39,929 nucleotides of DNA from an uncultured Lentisphaeria bacterium (GTDB taxonomy: Bacteria > Verrucomicrobiota > Lentisphaeria > Victivallales > UBA1829). The stretch's first letter is position 1, and the number at the start of each line of letters is the position of its first letter. This document shows, one piece after another, positions 17,418 through 24,986 of the stretch. The position numbers and the translations under genes are program-made. The stretch lies in NCBI GenBank assembly GCA_949282305.1, contig CASDPB010000031.1, forward strand, positions 1-39,929, written 5' to 3'. The notes under the pieces are model-generated. The model did not search any database. It was not told the DNA's origin and worked only from the letters and a program-made list of their open reading frames with translations.

Positions 17418-18317
17418 ATGGATGATATTATTTACTGCTGCGTCATGACGGACCGCTCTGAATTCAAAGATGCTTCTCCGGAACTTCTTTCCGCCTTCGG
17501 ATACGACTTCAGCTCCTGGAAGGATGAAGAAACAAAGGAAATCAGGCACACACTTTATTTCTCCAATGAAAAAGACGCAATCGCCGCAATGAACACATTG
17601 AAGGAAAAGAATGAGGAATTCAACTCATTCGGTATTCATTTCACCGATTTCGCCTGCACAAAGCTGAAAAGGGAGGATTGGGCGGAAGTCTGGAAAATCC
17701 ATTTCAAACCGCTTGTTATTTCCGATACGCTTGCAATTACGCCGTCATGGGAACACTTTGAGCCCAAACCGGGACAGGCATTGATCCGGCTGGATCCCGG
17801 AATGAGCTTCGGAACCGGTCAGCACGCAACCACAAAATCGTGTCTGGCTTCGATCGACAGATTCATTTCGGAACTGCACCGGAAAGGACAGCGGGAGATT
17901 TCCATGCTGGATGCGGGATCCGGTTCCGGAATTCTCGCCATCGCCGCACGCAAACTCGGATGCACCCGGGTCGATGCGTTCGATATTGACCCCGATACAG
18001 TCGGCGTCGCACGGGAAAATGCGCGGAAAAACGAGATTGACGATCAGTCTCTTTCCATCACTGCCGCTTCGCTGATGGAATATGAAAGCGACATACAGTA
18101 TGATATTGTCGCGGCGAATATTCTCTCTTCCGCCCTGCTCGCCGGAAGGGAAAAGCTGCTTTCATTCTGCAAACCGGGAACCTGCCTGGTTCTTGCGGGG
18201 ATTCTCGATGCGGAGTATTGCAAAGTCAAAGAGGCATTTGAGTCCACGGGACATTGCACCGAACTTTACAATGTTCTTGAAAAGGAGTGGCGCGGCGGAA
18301 CTTATCTGGTAAAATAA
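17418..18317 (+). CDS. prmA: Ribosomal protein L11 methyltransferase
   Basis: Cytoplasmic SAM-dependent enzyme of 299 residues that methylates ribosomal protein L11. An N-terminal substrate-recognition domain (about 1-100) is followed by the Rossmann domain. MSFGTGQHATTKSCL is a PrmA signature near residue 132. LDAGSGSGILAIAA (D165) is the SAM-binding motif I, VDAFDIDPD the acidic loop, and VAANILSSALL the NxxL catalytic-loop motif. The length matches E. coli PrmA (293). The chosen ATG follows a GAAAAGG ribosome site and gives the usual short N-terminus. The stop lies only 5 bases from the convergent glycosidase stop. Confidence 0.92.
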   Translation: MDDIIYCCVMTDRSEFKDASPELLSAFGYDFSSWKDEETKEIRHTLYFSNEKDAIAAMNTLKEKNEEFNSFGIHFTDFACTKLKREDWAEVWKIHFKPLVISDTLAITPSWEHFEPKPGQALIRLDPGMSFGTGQHATTKSCLASIDRFISELHRKGQREISMLDAGSGSGILAIAARKLGCTRVDAFDIDPDTVGVARENARKNEIDDQSLSITAASLMEYESDIQYDIVAANILSSALLAGREKLLSFCKPGTCLVLAGILDAEYCKVKEAFESTGHCTELYNVLEKEWRGGTYLVK

Positions 18318-18322
18318 TTCCG

Positions 18323-19546
18323 TCACGGACTGCTTTTATTTGTTCCGCCGTTTTCCCCGCCGCGCAGAATCAGCAGCGCATTGCCGAGACGGCGGATCTC
18401 CGGCAGGGTGTAAAGATGGTTGCGGATGGAGCCGGCAGCCCAGATCATGGAAGAACCGCCGCCGTCGAAATCCACCGCATCGCGTGCCCCGAAACGGAAA
18501 GCGACTTCAGCCAGTTCGTCAAAATCCACGCCGACGGCAAGTTCGGGCATCCGCCCGTCGGCGACAATAAAATAAAGGTAATTGTCGTCATAACCAATGA
18601 CGGTGCGCGGGGCATACGTTCTGCGTCCGCCTGCCTTCAGGATCTTTCCGTCCGCGATCAGGCGGGCACGTCCCGATATGGCGGTGCGCACTCCGGCAAG
18701 TCCCGGCTTCGTGTGCAGACACAGCCTGATCTCTTCCCCGATGGCAGGCAGTGCCGTCCCGCGCGGCAGGGAAAGCACATAACGGCCCGGCAGAATCGGA
18801 GAATTCCCCTGCTCCCGGATTTCCGCAATGCGCAGCCGTCTGCTGACGCCGGCTCTGATATATGGTTCTCCGGGTGACGGCTCATCCAGAGGAACCAGTA
18901 TCAGTTCTGCCTGATCGACGGTACGGGTTGACATCCGGTAAACGGGATGTGCCTCCTCGCCGGGCGCCAGGGCAAGACGCGGAGTAAAAAGCATGGCTCC
19001 GCCGGGTCGGATCATGCCGTTAATTCCGAAGGAGACTTTCCTCCCGTCCGGCAGTTCCGCGGTCAGCTCAGGCTGAACTTCGGCAAATCCCAGATGCTTC
19101 AGGTCGGACGCATAAAAAGTCACGCTTCCGCCGGTCCAGGGATATGCAACCTTTTTCTCCGGGGAGCTGACCAGTTCCCCTTCCGAAATCTGGATTCCGC
19201 GCAGTGTTCCCGTATAGTTTGTATCCTCGCGAATGGTAAAGAAATCGCCGTTGACCGCGGCGGCAGGAGTGCCCGGAACAGGGAGATTGCGCGTCTTCAA
19301 CATATCCGGGATCGTGGACAGCCCGAAGACTCTCCTGTTTCCCAGAACGGAAACAATCTGAAGATTTCCGGCGTTCCGCCGAATGCGGAGCGCGTGAAAC
19401 CACTGGGGGCGCGGATTGTTTTCCTTGATTGAAGCATACTCAACCTCCGGAGAAAGCCGTTCCCAATCCGGAGAAAGCTCCTCAGCCTTCGTCGGAAAGA
19501 CAAACAGGAAAATTCCCGAAAACAGCAGAAAAACTGAACGCGCCAC
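18323..19546 (-). CDS. Secreted phosphodiester glycosidase (NAGPA/DUF2233 family)
   Basis: Protein of 407 residues with a signal peptide (MARSVFLLFSGIFLFVFPTKAEE). Family features are AAVNGDFFTI near residue 95, LRGIQISEGELVSSP, RTVIGYDDNYLYFIVADGR and AVDFDGGGSSMIWAAG near 345, as in the luminal domain of the N-acetylglucosamine-1-phosphodiester alpha-N-acetylglucosaminidase (uncovering enzyme) and bacterial exopolysaccharide-linked relatives. The likely role is hydrolysis of a sugar-phosphodiester or related glycan bond outside the cytoplasm. It follows the second prepilin-like gene by 18 bases in one transcript, copying the arrangement at 13167-16929. Confidence 0.82.
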   Translation of the reverse strand: MARSVFLLFSGIFLFVFPTKAEELSPDWERLSPEVEYASIKENNPRPQWFHALRIRRNAGNLQIVSVLGNRRVFGLSTIPDMLKTRNLPVPGTPAAAVNGDFFTIREDTNYTGTLRGIQISEGELVSSPEKKVAYPWTGGSVTFYASDLKHLGFAEVQPELTAELPDGRKVSFGINGMIRPGGAMLFTPRLALAPGEEAHPVYRMSTRTVDQAELILVPLDEPSPGEPYIRAGVSRRLRIAEIREQGNSPILPGRYVLSLPRGTALPAIGEEIRLCLHTKPGLAGVRTAISGRARLIADGKILKAGGRRTYAPRTVIGYDDNYLYFIVADGRMPELAVGVDFDELAEVAFRFGARDAVDFDGGGSSMIWAAGSIRNHLYTLPEIRRLGNALLILRGGENGGTNKSSP

Positions 19547-19564
19547 AGTGCCCTCTCCGCAGAC

Positions 19565-20338
19565 TTAATCCAGGTTGAAATGATTGTCCCGATAACCGGC
19601 GGCGGCAGGATTGACGATATTGCCGTTGCGGTAGGGATTGCGCTGATACGCATCCACGCTGGCGACGGCATATTCATCGGAAACATGCCCGTCCGCCCAG
19701 AGAGTCGTGACCGTGCCGCCGTGCCACGGATTGAGCACACCGAAACTCCCCGCACCGTCCGCGCGGTAGATGTGGTCAAGACGGTAATAACTGCGGTTGG
19801 CTGCTGCATTCGTGTAGCGGGAATCCGCATTCAGGATCGTCTCGGAAGGATGCCTCATGCGGCTGCTGCGTGCGGGAATCCCGTAAGTCAGCGTTTCAGT
19901 GGCTCCGTTTCTGCCGTTGGCGGCGGAACTGCCCACATACCAGAAATTATATCCAAGTCCCGGATAATAGAATCCTGTCCAGTTGTCGGGGATTGCACCG
20001 TAATTGGTATTTGAAAAATTCACGCCGCTGTCAAATTCCACTCCCGGACAGAACAGAGTATTGATTCTCCGGATCAACCCCATCTGCCAGAATACGGAAG
20101 TCCAGACACGGGTTTTCGTATCGCTCTTGAAGTAGACGGGCACATACCAGTCGCTGCTTGACGACAGATAAAGTTCATGCATTGCCGCGAGCTGCCGGGC
20201 GTTGTTCATACAGCTGAGAGCTTTGGCTTTGTCACGGGCTCTGTTCAAGGACGGCAGCAACATTGCCGCCAGAATCGCAATGATGGCTATGACAGTCAAC
20301 AATTCTATCAAAGTAAAGTGATTCCGTGTTTCTTTCAT
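19565..20338 (-). CDS. Prepilin-like H-X9-DG protein (second glycosidase-linked copy)
   Basis: Protein of 257 residues. The class III signal is [14 protein letters not shown] with a short basic leader; cleavage would fall between His and Phe. Glu5 is kept and the hydrophobic helix ends [16 protein letters not shown]. Near the C-terminus, [15 protein letters not shown] contains an exact H-X9-DG motif. The ATG at 20338 is preferred to the in-frame ATG at 20371 because a strong AGGAGG lies 9 bases before it. The gene is 244 bases downstream of gspK on the same strand and just upstream of the secreted phosphodiester glycosidase. It is probably a substrate of the T2SS prepilin peptidase; the function of the mature protein is unknown. 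Confidence 0.85.
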   Translation of the reverse strand: MKETRNHFTLIELLTVIAIIAILAAMLLPSLNRARDKAKALSCMNNARQLAAMHELYLSSSSDWYVPVYFKSDTKTRVWTSVFWQMGLIRRINTLFCPGVEFDSGVNFSNTNYGAIPDNWTGFYYPGLGYNFWYVGSSAANGRNGATETLTYGIPARSSRMRHPSETILNADSRYTNAAANRSYYRLDHIYRADGAGSFGVLNPWHGGTVTTLWADGHVSDEYAVASVDAYQRNPYRNGNIVNPAAAGYRDNHFNLD

Positions 20339-20340
20339 GT

Positions 20341-20479
20341 TTGATTTCCTCCTGTAACCATGTCCTTTCACAACACAAAAAAATCAGTAAAATCCGGATT
20401 GCCGTTTACAATAGCAGACACCATGGAGGAAATCAACGCGGCAGAACGGATTCAAACTGTTTTCTCACAAAACGGCAAT
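20341..20479 (-). promoter_or_regulatory. Leader with anti-Shine-Dalgarno and crossing inverted repeats
   Basis: In the leader of the second prepilin-like gene, the ribosome site GGAGGAAATCAA (minus strand, 20352-20341) has a perfect 12-base complement TTGATTTCCTCC (20436-20425). A second perfect 10-bp pair, ATTGCCGTTT (20479-20470) with AAACGGCAAT (20407-20398), crosses it in the order A-B-A'-B', giving a pseudoknot-like or switching topology. A possible promoter also overlaps it: minus-strand TTGATT (20436-20431) and TATTGT (20413-20408), 17 bases apart. Its use would leave element B out of the transcript. Confidence 0.45.
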
Positions 20480-20582
20480 ACAATCCGAATTTATTTTGAT
20501 CAACGGGGACTTTGTGCGTGATTTTCCGGATTTTTCAGCAAAAACAGCGGACAGGCACGGAAAGACATGATGCGGCAGAGGT

Positions 20583-21578
20583 TCAGAACTGCATCCACTC
20601 GATAAACTTCACATTGTTGTCCGAGGCGCCTGTCACATCGAAACGATCGAAGCTGAAAACCAGACGACGGGAAGGCCGTTCCGCTTTCTCCTGCGGACCG
20701 ATTGTCACGGTGTAAGTTCCGCTTTCAATCCAGGAAAGGTAGAAAAGAGAATTATACAGCAATGGATCAAGCTGATCACTGAGCATCGTCCGTTCCCTGA
20801 ACCAGACCTCCCGCGCAGCAATGACCTCTTCAATCTGCTCATCTTCCAGATTGCAGTAAATCTTCAGATGGAGCGGAGACGCCGTAAAGAAATCCGGGCT
20901 GCCGCCGGGGGCGCGCATCAGGCGAACCGTGCTCAGACGGCCGAACTTGTCAGGCGGAAACAAGACGGTGAAGTCTCTGATATAGAAGAATTCCTCGCGA
21001 AGAAGATGGATATTGGAGTTGCGCGGCAGAGGACTCATGTTTTCCGCTTCGTAATCCTCCACCTCCATGCCGTCAATGCCGATCTCATCGTCAGAGTCGT
21101 AATAGTCGGCAATCCGGGTGGCAAGCACTTCCAGCAGGTCAAGAATTTCGGTCTCCGTATCAATGGGGCTTCCCACCCGCTGAAGGGTGTTCCTGTAATT
21201 CCGCTCACTGAAATCCCATCCGGATCTGGCGTCCGTAATCGTGAACTGCACCGTGGTGCCATGATAATCCATCTCATGAATCACGCCGTCCGCCATGTAA
21301 CGGTCATGATCATATTCCGCGTAGTCAAGCACGCCCAGCATCCTGTTGGGGAAAAGATTCTGTTCCGCGGCAAGCAGCCATTGAATGCGGTTGCCCATTC
21401 CCTCATTGATGTAGGAAGACCGCTGCAGCTCCGTATGCGCATTGACATCGTATGTGGAGATCTGCGACAGAATCAGGACTGCGGCAGTCAGCATGCCGGC
21501 AATGAAAATCAGGCAGAGAGCCGCAATCAATGCGGAGCCCGATTCCGTTTTTTTTCTTCTGCAAATCCGCCGTTTCAT
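20583..21578 (-). CDS. gspK: GspK-like minor pseudopilin
   Basis: Last gene of the T2SS operon, 331 residues. GspK is the large minor pseudopilin at the pseudopilus tip. The N-terminus KTESGSALIAALCLIFIAGMLTA is a prepilin helix without Glu5, as is normal for GspK, and it is the only pilin-like protein here with Gly before the predicted cut. The body has an acidic region DDEIGIDGMEVEDYE and blocks such as FTVLFPPDKFGRLSTVRL. Similarity to characterised GspK is mainly in the N-terminus, size and operon position. It begins 7 bases after the gspJ stop. Confidence 0.72.
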   Translation of the reverse strand: MKRRICRRKKTESGSALIAALCLIFIAGMLTAAVLILSQISTYDVNAHTELQRSSYINEGMGNRIQWLLAAEQNLFPNRMLGVLDYAEYDHDRYMADGVIHEMDYHGTTVQFTITDARSGWDFSERNYRNTLQRVGSPIDTETEILDLLEVLATRIADYYDSDDEIGIDGMEVEDYEAENMSPLPRNSNIHLLREEFFYIRDFTVLFPPDKFGRLSTVRLMRAPGGSPDFFTASPLHLKIYCNLEDEQIEEVIAAREVWFRERTMLSDQLDPLLYNSLFYLSWIESGTYTVTIGPQEKAERPSRRLVFSFDRFDVTGASDNNVKFIEWMQF

Positions 21579-21585
21579 ATTTGCC

Positions 21586-22296
21586 TCAGATGGTCAGTTG
21601 CGTGTTTCTGGAATTTCCGGCAGTCCGGCGCAGCCAGATTTCTTTGCGTCCGTCGGTCCATTCCACAGTCATCTGCACTGCAATTGGAATCAGGAAAGTC
21701 CGTGTGCTGTTCGCAGTGGCGGAACGCGGGTTGCTGACGGAAACATTCAGTTCCAGATCCTCCTCCCAGGTATCGTTCCAGACCAGTTCATCATCCTCTT
21801 CAGACGCATAGAGAAAAGTGATTGAGCGTACCCGGTCAGCGAGCACTTCCCGGGAATAGGAGTTCAGTTCCGATTCCTCCTCATCCCACTGCAGACGCGG
21901 ATACTGGGAATATTCGGCAATCAGCTGTTCCTCTTCTACCTTCAGCCGAATGAAAATCAGCGCACCTTTGTCATGCCTGTATGCACGGCGCAGGGATACG
22001 AAATGAATATTGTCTGTTTCCCCTTTGAAAACAACGCGCTCCTGATCCAGAGTCTTGTCCGTCCAGGTAAACGGAATCATATTGCGCACGCAGTTATCCA
22101 TGATACGGTCGATCGCCTGGTAGGTTTTCAGACGGTCGCTGATGCGCACCGTTCTCTGCCAGGCATTGTAGAACGTCATGGAAGCCGTTGCAATAATCAG
22201 CGCGACAAAGATCATGATCGCCATCGCGACGATCATTTCCACAAGGGTGAAAAAACGCTTATTCTTCCTCATCCTCATCACCGATCGCCGATTCAT
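21586..22296 (-). CDS. gspJ: GspJ-like minor pseudopilin
   Basis: Protein of 236 residues. The prepilin signal KNKRFFTLVEMIVAMAIMIFVALIIA has Glu5 and Phe before the cut. The body (YQAIDRIMDNCVRNMIPFTW, then VRSITFLYASEEDDELVWNDTW) has the length and pattern of GspJ, which sits in the pseudopilus tip complex with I and K. The chosen start lies inside the end of gspI (38-base overlap) with AGGA in front; in-frame ATGs slightly downstream are possible. The order H-I-J-K matches the standard gsp operon. Confidence 0.8.
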   Translation of the reverse strand: MNRRSVMRMRKNKRFFTLVEMIVAMAIMIFVALIIATASMTFYNAWQRTVRISDRLKTYQAIDRIMDNCVRNMIPFTWTDKTLDQERVVFKGETDNIHFVSLRRAYRHDKGALIFIRLKVEEEQLIAEYSQYPRLQWDEEESELNSYSREVLADRVRSITFLYASEEDDELVWNDTWEEDLELNVSVSNPRSATANSTRTFLIPIAVQMTVEWTDGRKEIWLRRTAGNSRNTQLTI

Positions 22297-22681
22297 AACT
22301 GATCCTGTCTATTATAAGCTGATCGAGCAGTTCCCCGTCACGTTCCCGTTCCAGTTTGATCACCAGACAGGTCAGCGGAAGCTGACTGACCAGATCGCAG
22401 TATTCTTCCGGAACCTGCTCATCCTCCAGATCCTCATACGACGCAACGATGCGATACCCCTGATAAGGGAAGAACGCCTCCGGAATTCCTCCGGGTTCTT
22501 CATTCAGGAGCATGAAATACTCCGCCGCCTGCGCCAGCATGTGCATCCGTTCCCATTTCTCATAGCTGTTTGCAATTCTGCGCTGGGAAGAGGTCAGCAG
22601 AGTCAGAAGCCCGGTCAGGCTGAGACCGAGAATCGCAAGCGCAACCACGACTTCAATCAAGGTAAAACAAATTCTTCTCAT
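22259..22681 (-). CDS. gspI: GspI-like minor pseudopilin
   Basis: Protein of 140 residues. The very short leader MRRIC precedes FTLIEVVVALAILGLSLTGLLTLL, the typical pseudopilin I helix with Glu5; Cys stands where Gly is expected before the cut. The size fits GspI (about 125 residues). The tail is acidic (GDEDEEE). The start overlaps the gspH stop as ATGA, so translation is coupled. Confidence 0.82.
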   Translation of the reverse strand: MRRICFTLIEVVVALAILGLSLTGLLTLLTSSQRRIANSYEKWERMHMLAQAAEYFMLLNEEPGGIPEAFFPYQGYRIVASYEDLEDEQVPEEYCDLVSQLPLTCLVIKLERERDGELLDQLIIDRISYESAIGDEDEEE

Positions 22682-23238
22682 TCCTCTTCCTCCCCTTCGT
22701 TCTGGATCAGAAGCCCGGTCAGCGGGGAAATGTCGAAAACCTTACGGAGCGTCTGATAGCGCAGTTCAAATTTCAGACTGCCGGACGCACCGCCGTCGGG
22801 GAAAAAGCGGAACACCTCAAACGCTTCCTCCGCGGCTTCGCGTCCCTTGTCGGAAATCTCTGTTCCGAGCTCGAAATTCTCCGGCAGAGTCCACTCGACC
22901 GCGGCAAGTTTCAACTGTTTCTCCTCTTCTTCCTTCTCCTCTTCCTTTGTAGTCTGGAATTCCACGGGAATCTCCATCTTGAATGTGCGCGTTTCCGGAT
23001 AAAACATCACAACACGGTCCCCGCCGTTTTCCATTGCCTGGAAACGCGCCTTGGCACAGAACGCCTCGAACTGCAGTCCGGCGCTGTTCAACTGCTGAAC
23101 GGGAGACTCGCCGCGGAACGAAACCACGGCAAGAACAGTCGTCAGAGCAATGATCGCAATCGCAACCACGAGCTCCAGGAGGGTAAAATGACTCAAAACC
23201 GGAGTGTCTTCCCTCACGGGGAAATATTTTCTTCTCAT
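22678..23238 (-). CDS. gspH: GspH-like minor pseudopilin
   Basis: Protein of 186 residues. The prepilin signal VLSHFTLLELVVAIAIIALTTVLAVV comes after a leader of 17 residues, with Glu5 and His before the cut. The body has the GspH pattern (QLNSAGLQFEAFCAKARFQAMENG, then VVMFYPETRTFKM). A Glu/Lys-rich segment (TKEEEKEEEEKQ) and an acidic C-terminus are additions to the family pattern. It lies 87 bases after gspG, the largest gap between the gsp genes. Confidence 0.8.
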   Translation of the reverse strand: MRRKYFPVREDTPVLSHFTLLELVVAIAIIALTTVLAVVSFRGESPVQQLNSAGLQFEAFCAKARFQAMENGGDRVVMFYPETRTFKMEIPVEFQTTKEEEKEEEEKQLKLAAVEWTLPENFELGTEISDKGREAAEEAFEVFRFFPDGGASGSLKFELRYQTLRKVFDISPLTGLLIQNEGEEEE

Positions 23239-23273
23239 GCAATCCTCCCGCAGACACAGGAAAACAGGCGCGG

Positions 23274-23295
23274 GGAACCTGCAGGCACAGGCTCC
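23274..23295 (-). other. Hairpin between gspG and gspH
   Basis: On the minus strand GGAGCCTG and CAGGTTCC can pair over 8 bases (one G:U) around a 6-base loop. It occupies the only sizeable gap in the gspD-K part of the operon. It may stabilise the upstream mRNA or attenuate downstream expression, giving more of the major pseudopilin GspG than of the minor ones. Confidence 0.4.
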
Positions 23296-23325
23296 CTTTC
23301 CGTTATCATTTCTCCATGAAACGGA

Positions 23326-23757
23326 CTACTTGGTTTCTTCCCAGTTTGCAATATCGGCGTTCTCGCCTTCTCCGCCGGGCTGTCCGTCCGCACCGTAGCT
23401 CATCAGGTCAAATTCCCGGTGCTCGCCGGGAAAGACATAGATGTAGTCATTTCCCCACGGATCTTTCGGCACCGCGGGCTGGAGATAAGGACCGTTCCAT
23501 TTGGCATTCTGGTCGACATTCTCAACCAGAGCGCGAAGCCCCACAGTCGAATCCGGATAGCTGCCGACGTCAAGCCGGAAACCGGTCAGCGCCTCTTCCA
23601 GAAGTTTGATCTGGGTCTTGGCGGCGCCGACGTTCGCCTTCTTGACATAGTTCAGATACAGCGGCGTCGCAATAGACGCCAATGTGACCAGAATAATGAT
23701 CACGACGACGACTTCTATCAAGGTGAAGTCCGTTCTTTTCCATCTTTTTTTTCTCAT
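23326..23757 (-). CDS. gspG: Major pseudopilin GspG
   Basis: Main subunit of the periplasmic pseudopilus, 143 residues, the usual GspG length. The leader MRKKRWKRTD precedes FTLIEVVVVIIILVTLASIATPLYLNYVKKA. GspG signatures follow: AKTQIKLLEEALTGFRLDVGSYPDSTVGLRALVEN, GPYLQPAVPKDPWGNDYIYVFPG, and a C-terminal loop SYGADGQPGGEGENADIANWE resembling the calcium-binding loop. Asp, not Gly, precedes the predicted cut. The start overlaps the gspF stop as ATGA. Confidence 0.95.
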   Translation of the reverse strand: MRKKRWKRTDFTLIEVVVVIIILVTLASIATPLYLNYVKKANVGAAKTQIKLLEEALTGFRLDVGSYPDSTVGLRALVENVDQNAKWNGPYLQPAVPKDPWGNDYIYVFPGEHREFDLMSYGADGQPGGEGENADIANWEETK

Positions 23758-24971
23758 ATTTTGGGTCCTCCCTGGCTTATTGAATTGATTTCCATCATTG
23801 CTACGAAAATAGACACCACAACCACCAGAACTACAAGTGCCAGAAACACAATTACCGCCGGTTCAAACAAACTCAGCAGTCTTTTGATCTTCAGGCGCGT
23901 GTCGCTCTCCAGATGTGTTGCAATGCGCGACAGCATCTCGCCGACCGTTCCCGACTCCTCGCCGACCCGCAGCATCGGCACCATTCCGGACGGAACAAAC
24001 CGGTTATCCGCCAGTGCCGCGGAAAGTTTGGCTCCTCCTTTCAATTTACGCGCAATATCAGCAAACGCCTTGGCGATCACGGGGTTGTGTATAATTCTCC
24101 CGGAGATTTTCACCGTCCGGATGATTTCAACATGGTTCGCGATCAGAATGGAAAGCGTGCGGATGTATTTGCACATTTCCAGATCAACGATAATTCTGCC
24201 GAACAACGGCAGGGAAAGCAGAAATCTGCTGTAATTGTAATGAAACGCCTCCGCTCCGAAAAAACGCTTCAGACCGGTCCATATTCCAACTGCGGCGCAG
24301 GGGATCACCCACCATGCCCACGATGCAAAGGAACTCAGACCGAGCAGGAAATTCATCGAAGGCGGCATTTCGCGCCCCATGTCCAGGAAGATTTTCGCAA
24401 AACGCGGCACGAACACCGTAAACAGGAGAATGGTCACAATCAGCGTAATCGAGAGAATCGCCAGCGGATAAATCGAACTTGAAATGATAAAATCCTTGAG
24501 TTCCTTGCTCTCCCCCATGAACTTGTAGAGCTGTCCGACGACTTCCGGAAGGCATCCGGTCTCTTCGCCGCTCTCAATCAGATTCGCATAATAACCGGGG
24601 AAAAGCGAGCCGTGGGAACGCACCAGTTCCGAAAACTTCTTTCCTTCATGAAGCCCCTGCCGGAGCGAATTGACAAAATCACGCTGTTCCGGTTCGACCG
24701 CGCTTTCGGCAATGATCCCAAGCGCTTTTTCCAGCGGAATAAACGAGTCAAGAAGCGGCGCGAGCTGGCGCGTGAAGTCGTAGGTGTCAATTTTGGAACG
24801 GCGGAACATCAGTCTTCCGCCGCCTCCAACCGACACCTCTCCGTAAAAACGGACGGGGATGACATGGCGGCTGCGCAGCTTGTTCAACGCCTCCTTCTCG
24901 TTGTCTGCCTCGATCAGCATGTCATGGGGCTGCTCGCCCTTCGCCGCCGCCAGATATTTGTAAAGCGCCAT
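23754..24971 (-). CDS. gspF: T2SS inner-membrane platform protein GspF
   Basis: Polytopic protein of 405 residues. It has two copies of the T2SSF cytoplasmic domain: FTRQLAPLLDSFIPLEKAL with ESGEETGCLPEV in the first, and YIRTLSILIANHVEIIRTV with VGEESGTVGEMLSRIA in the second. Membrane segments are SIYPLAILSITLIVTILLF near 170-190, WAWWVIPCAAVGIW near 220 and PAVIVFLALVVLVVVVSIF near the end. GspF links the GspE ATPase to the pseudopilus. It begins 15 bases after gspE. Confidence 0.95.
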   Translation of the reverse strand: MALYKYLAAAKGEQPHDMLIEADNEKEALNKLRSRHVIPVRFYGEVSVGGGGRLMFRRSKIDTYDFTRQLAPLLDSFIPLEKALGIIAESAVEPEQRDFVNSLRQGLHEGKKFSELVRSHGSLFPGYYANLIESGEETGCLPEVVGQLYKFMGESKELKDFIISSSIYPLAILSITLIVTILLFTVFVPRFAKIFLDMGREMPPSMNFLLGLSSFASWAWWVIPCAAVGIWTGLKRFFGAEAFHYNYSRFLLSLPLFGRIIVDLEMCKYIRTLSILIANHVEIIRTVKISGRIIHNPVIAKAFADIARKLKGGAKLSAALADNRFVPSGMVPMLRVGEESGTVGEMLSRIATHLESDTRLKIKRLLSLFEPAVIVFLALVVLVVVVSIFVAMMEINSISQGGPKI

Positions 24972-24986
24972 GAAACAGTCTCCGCG

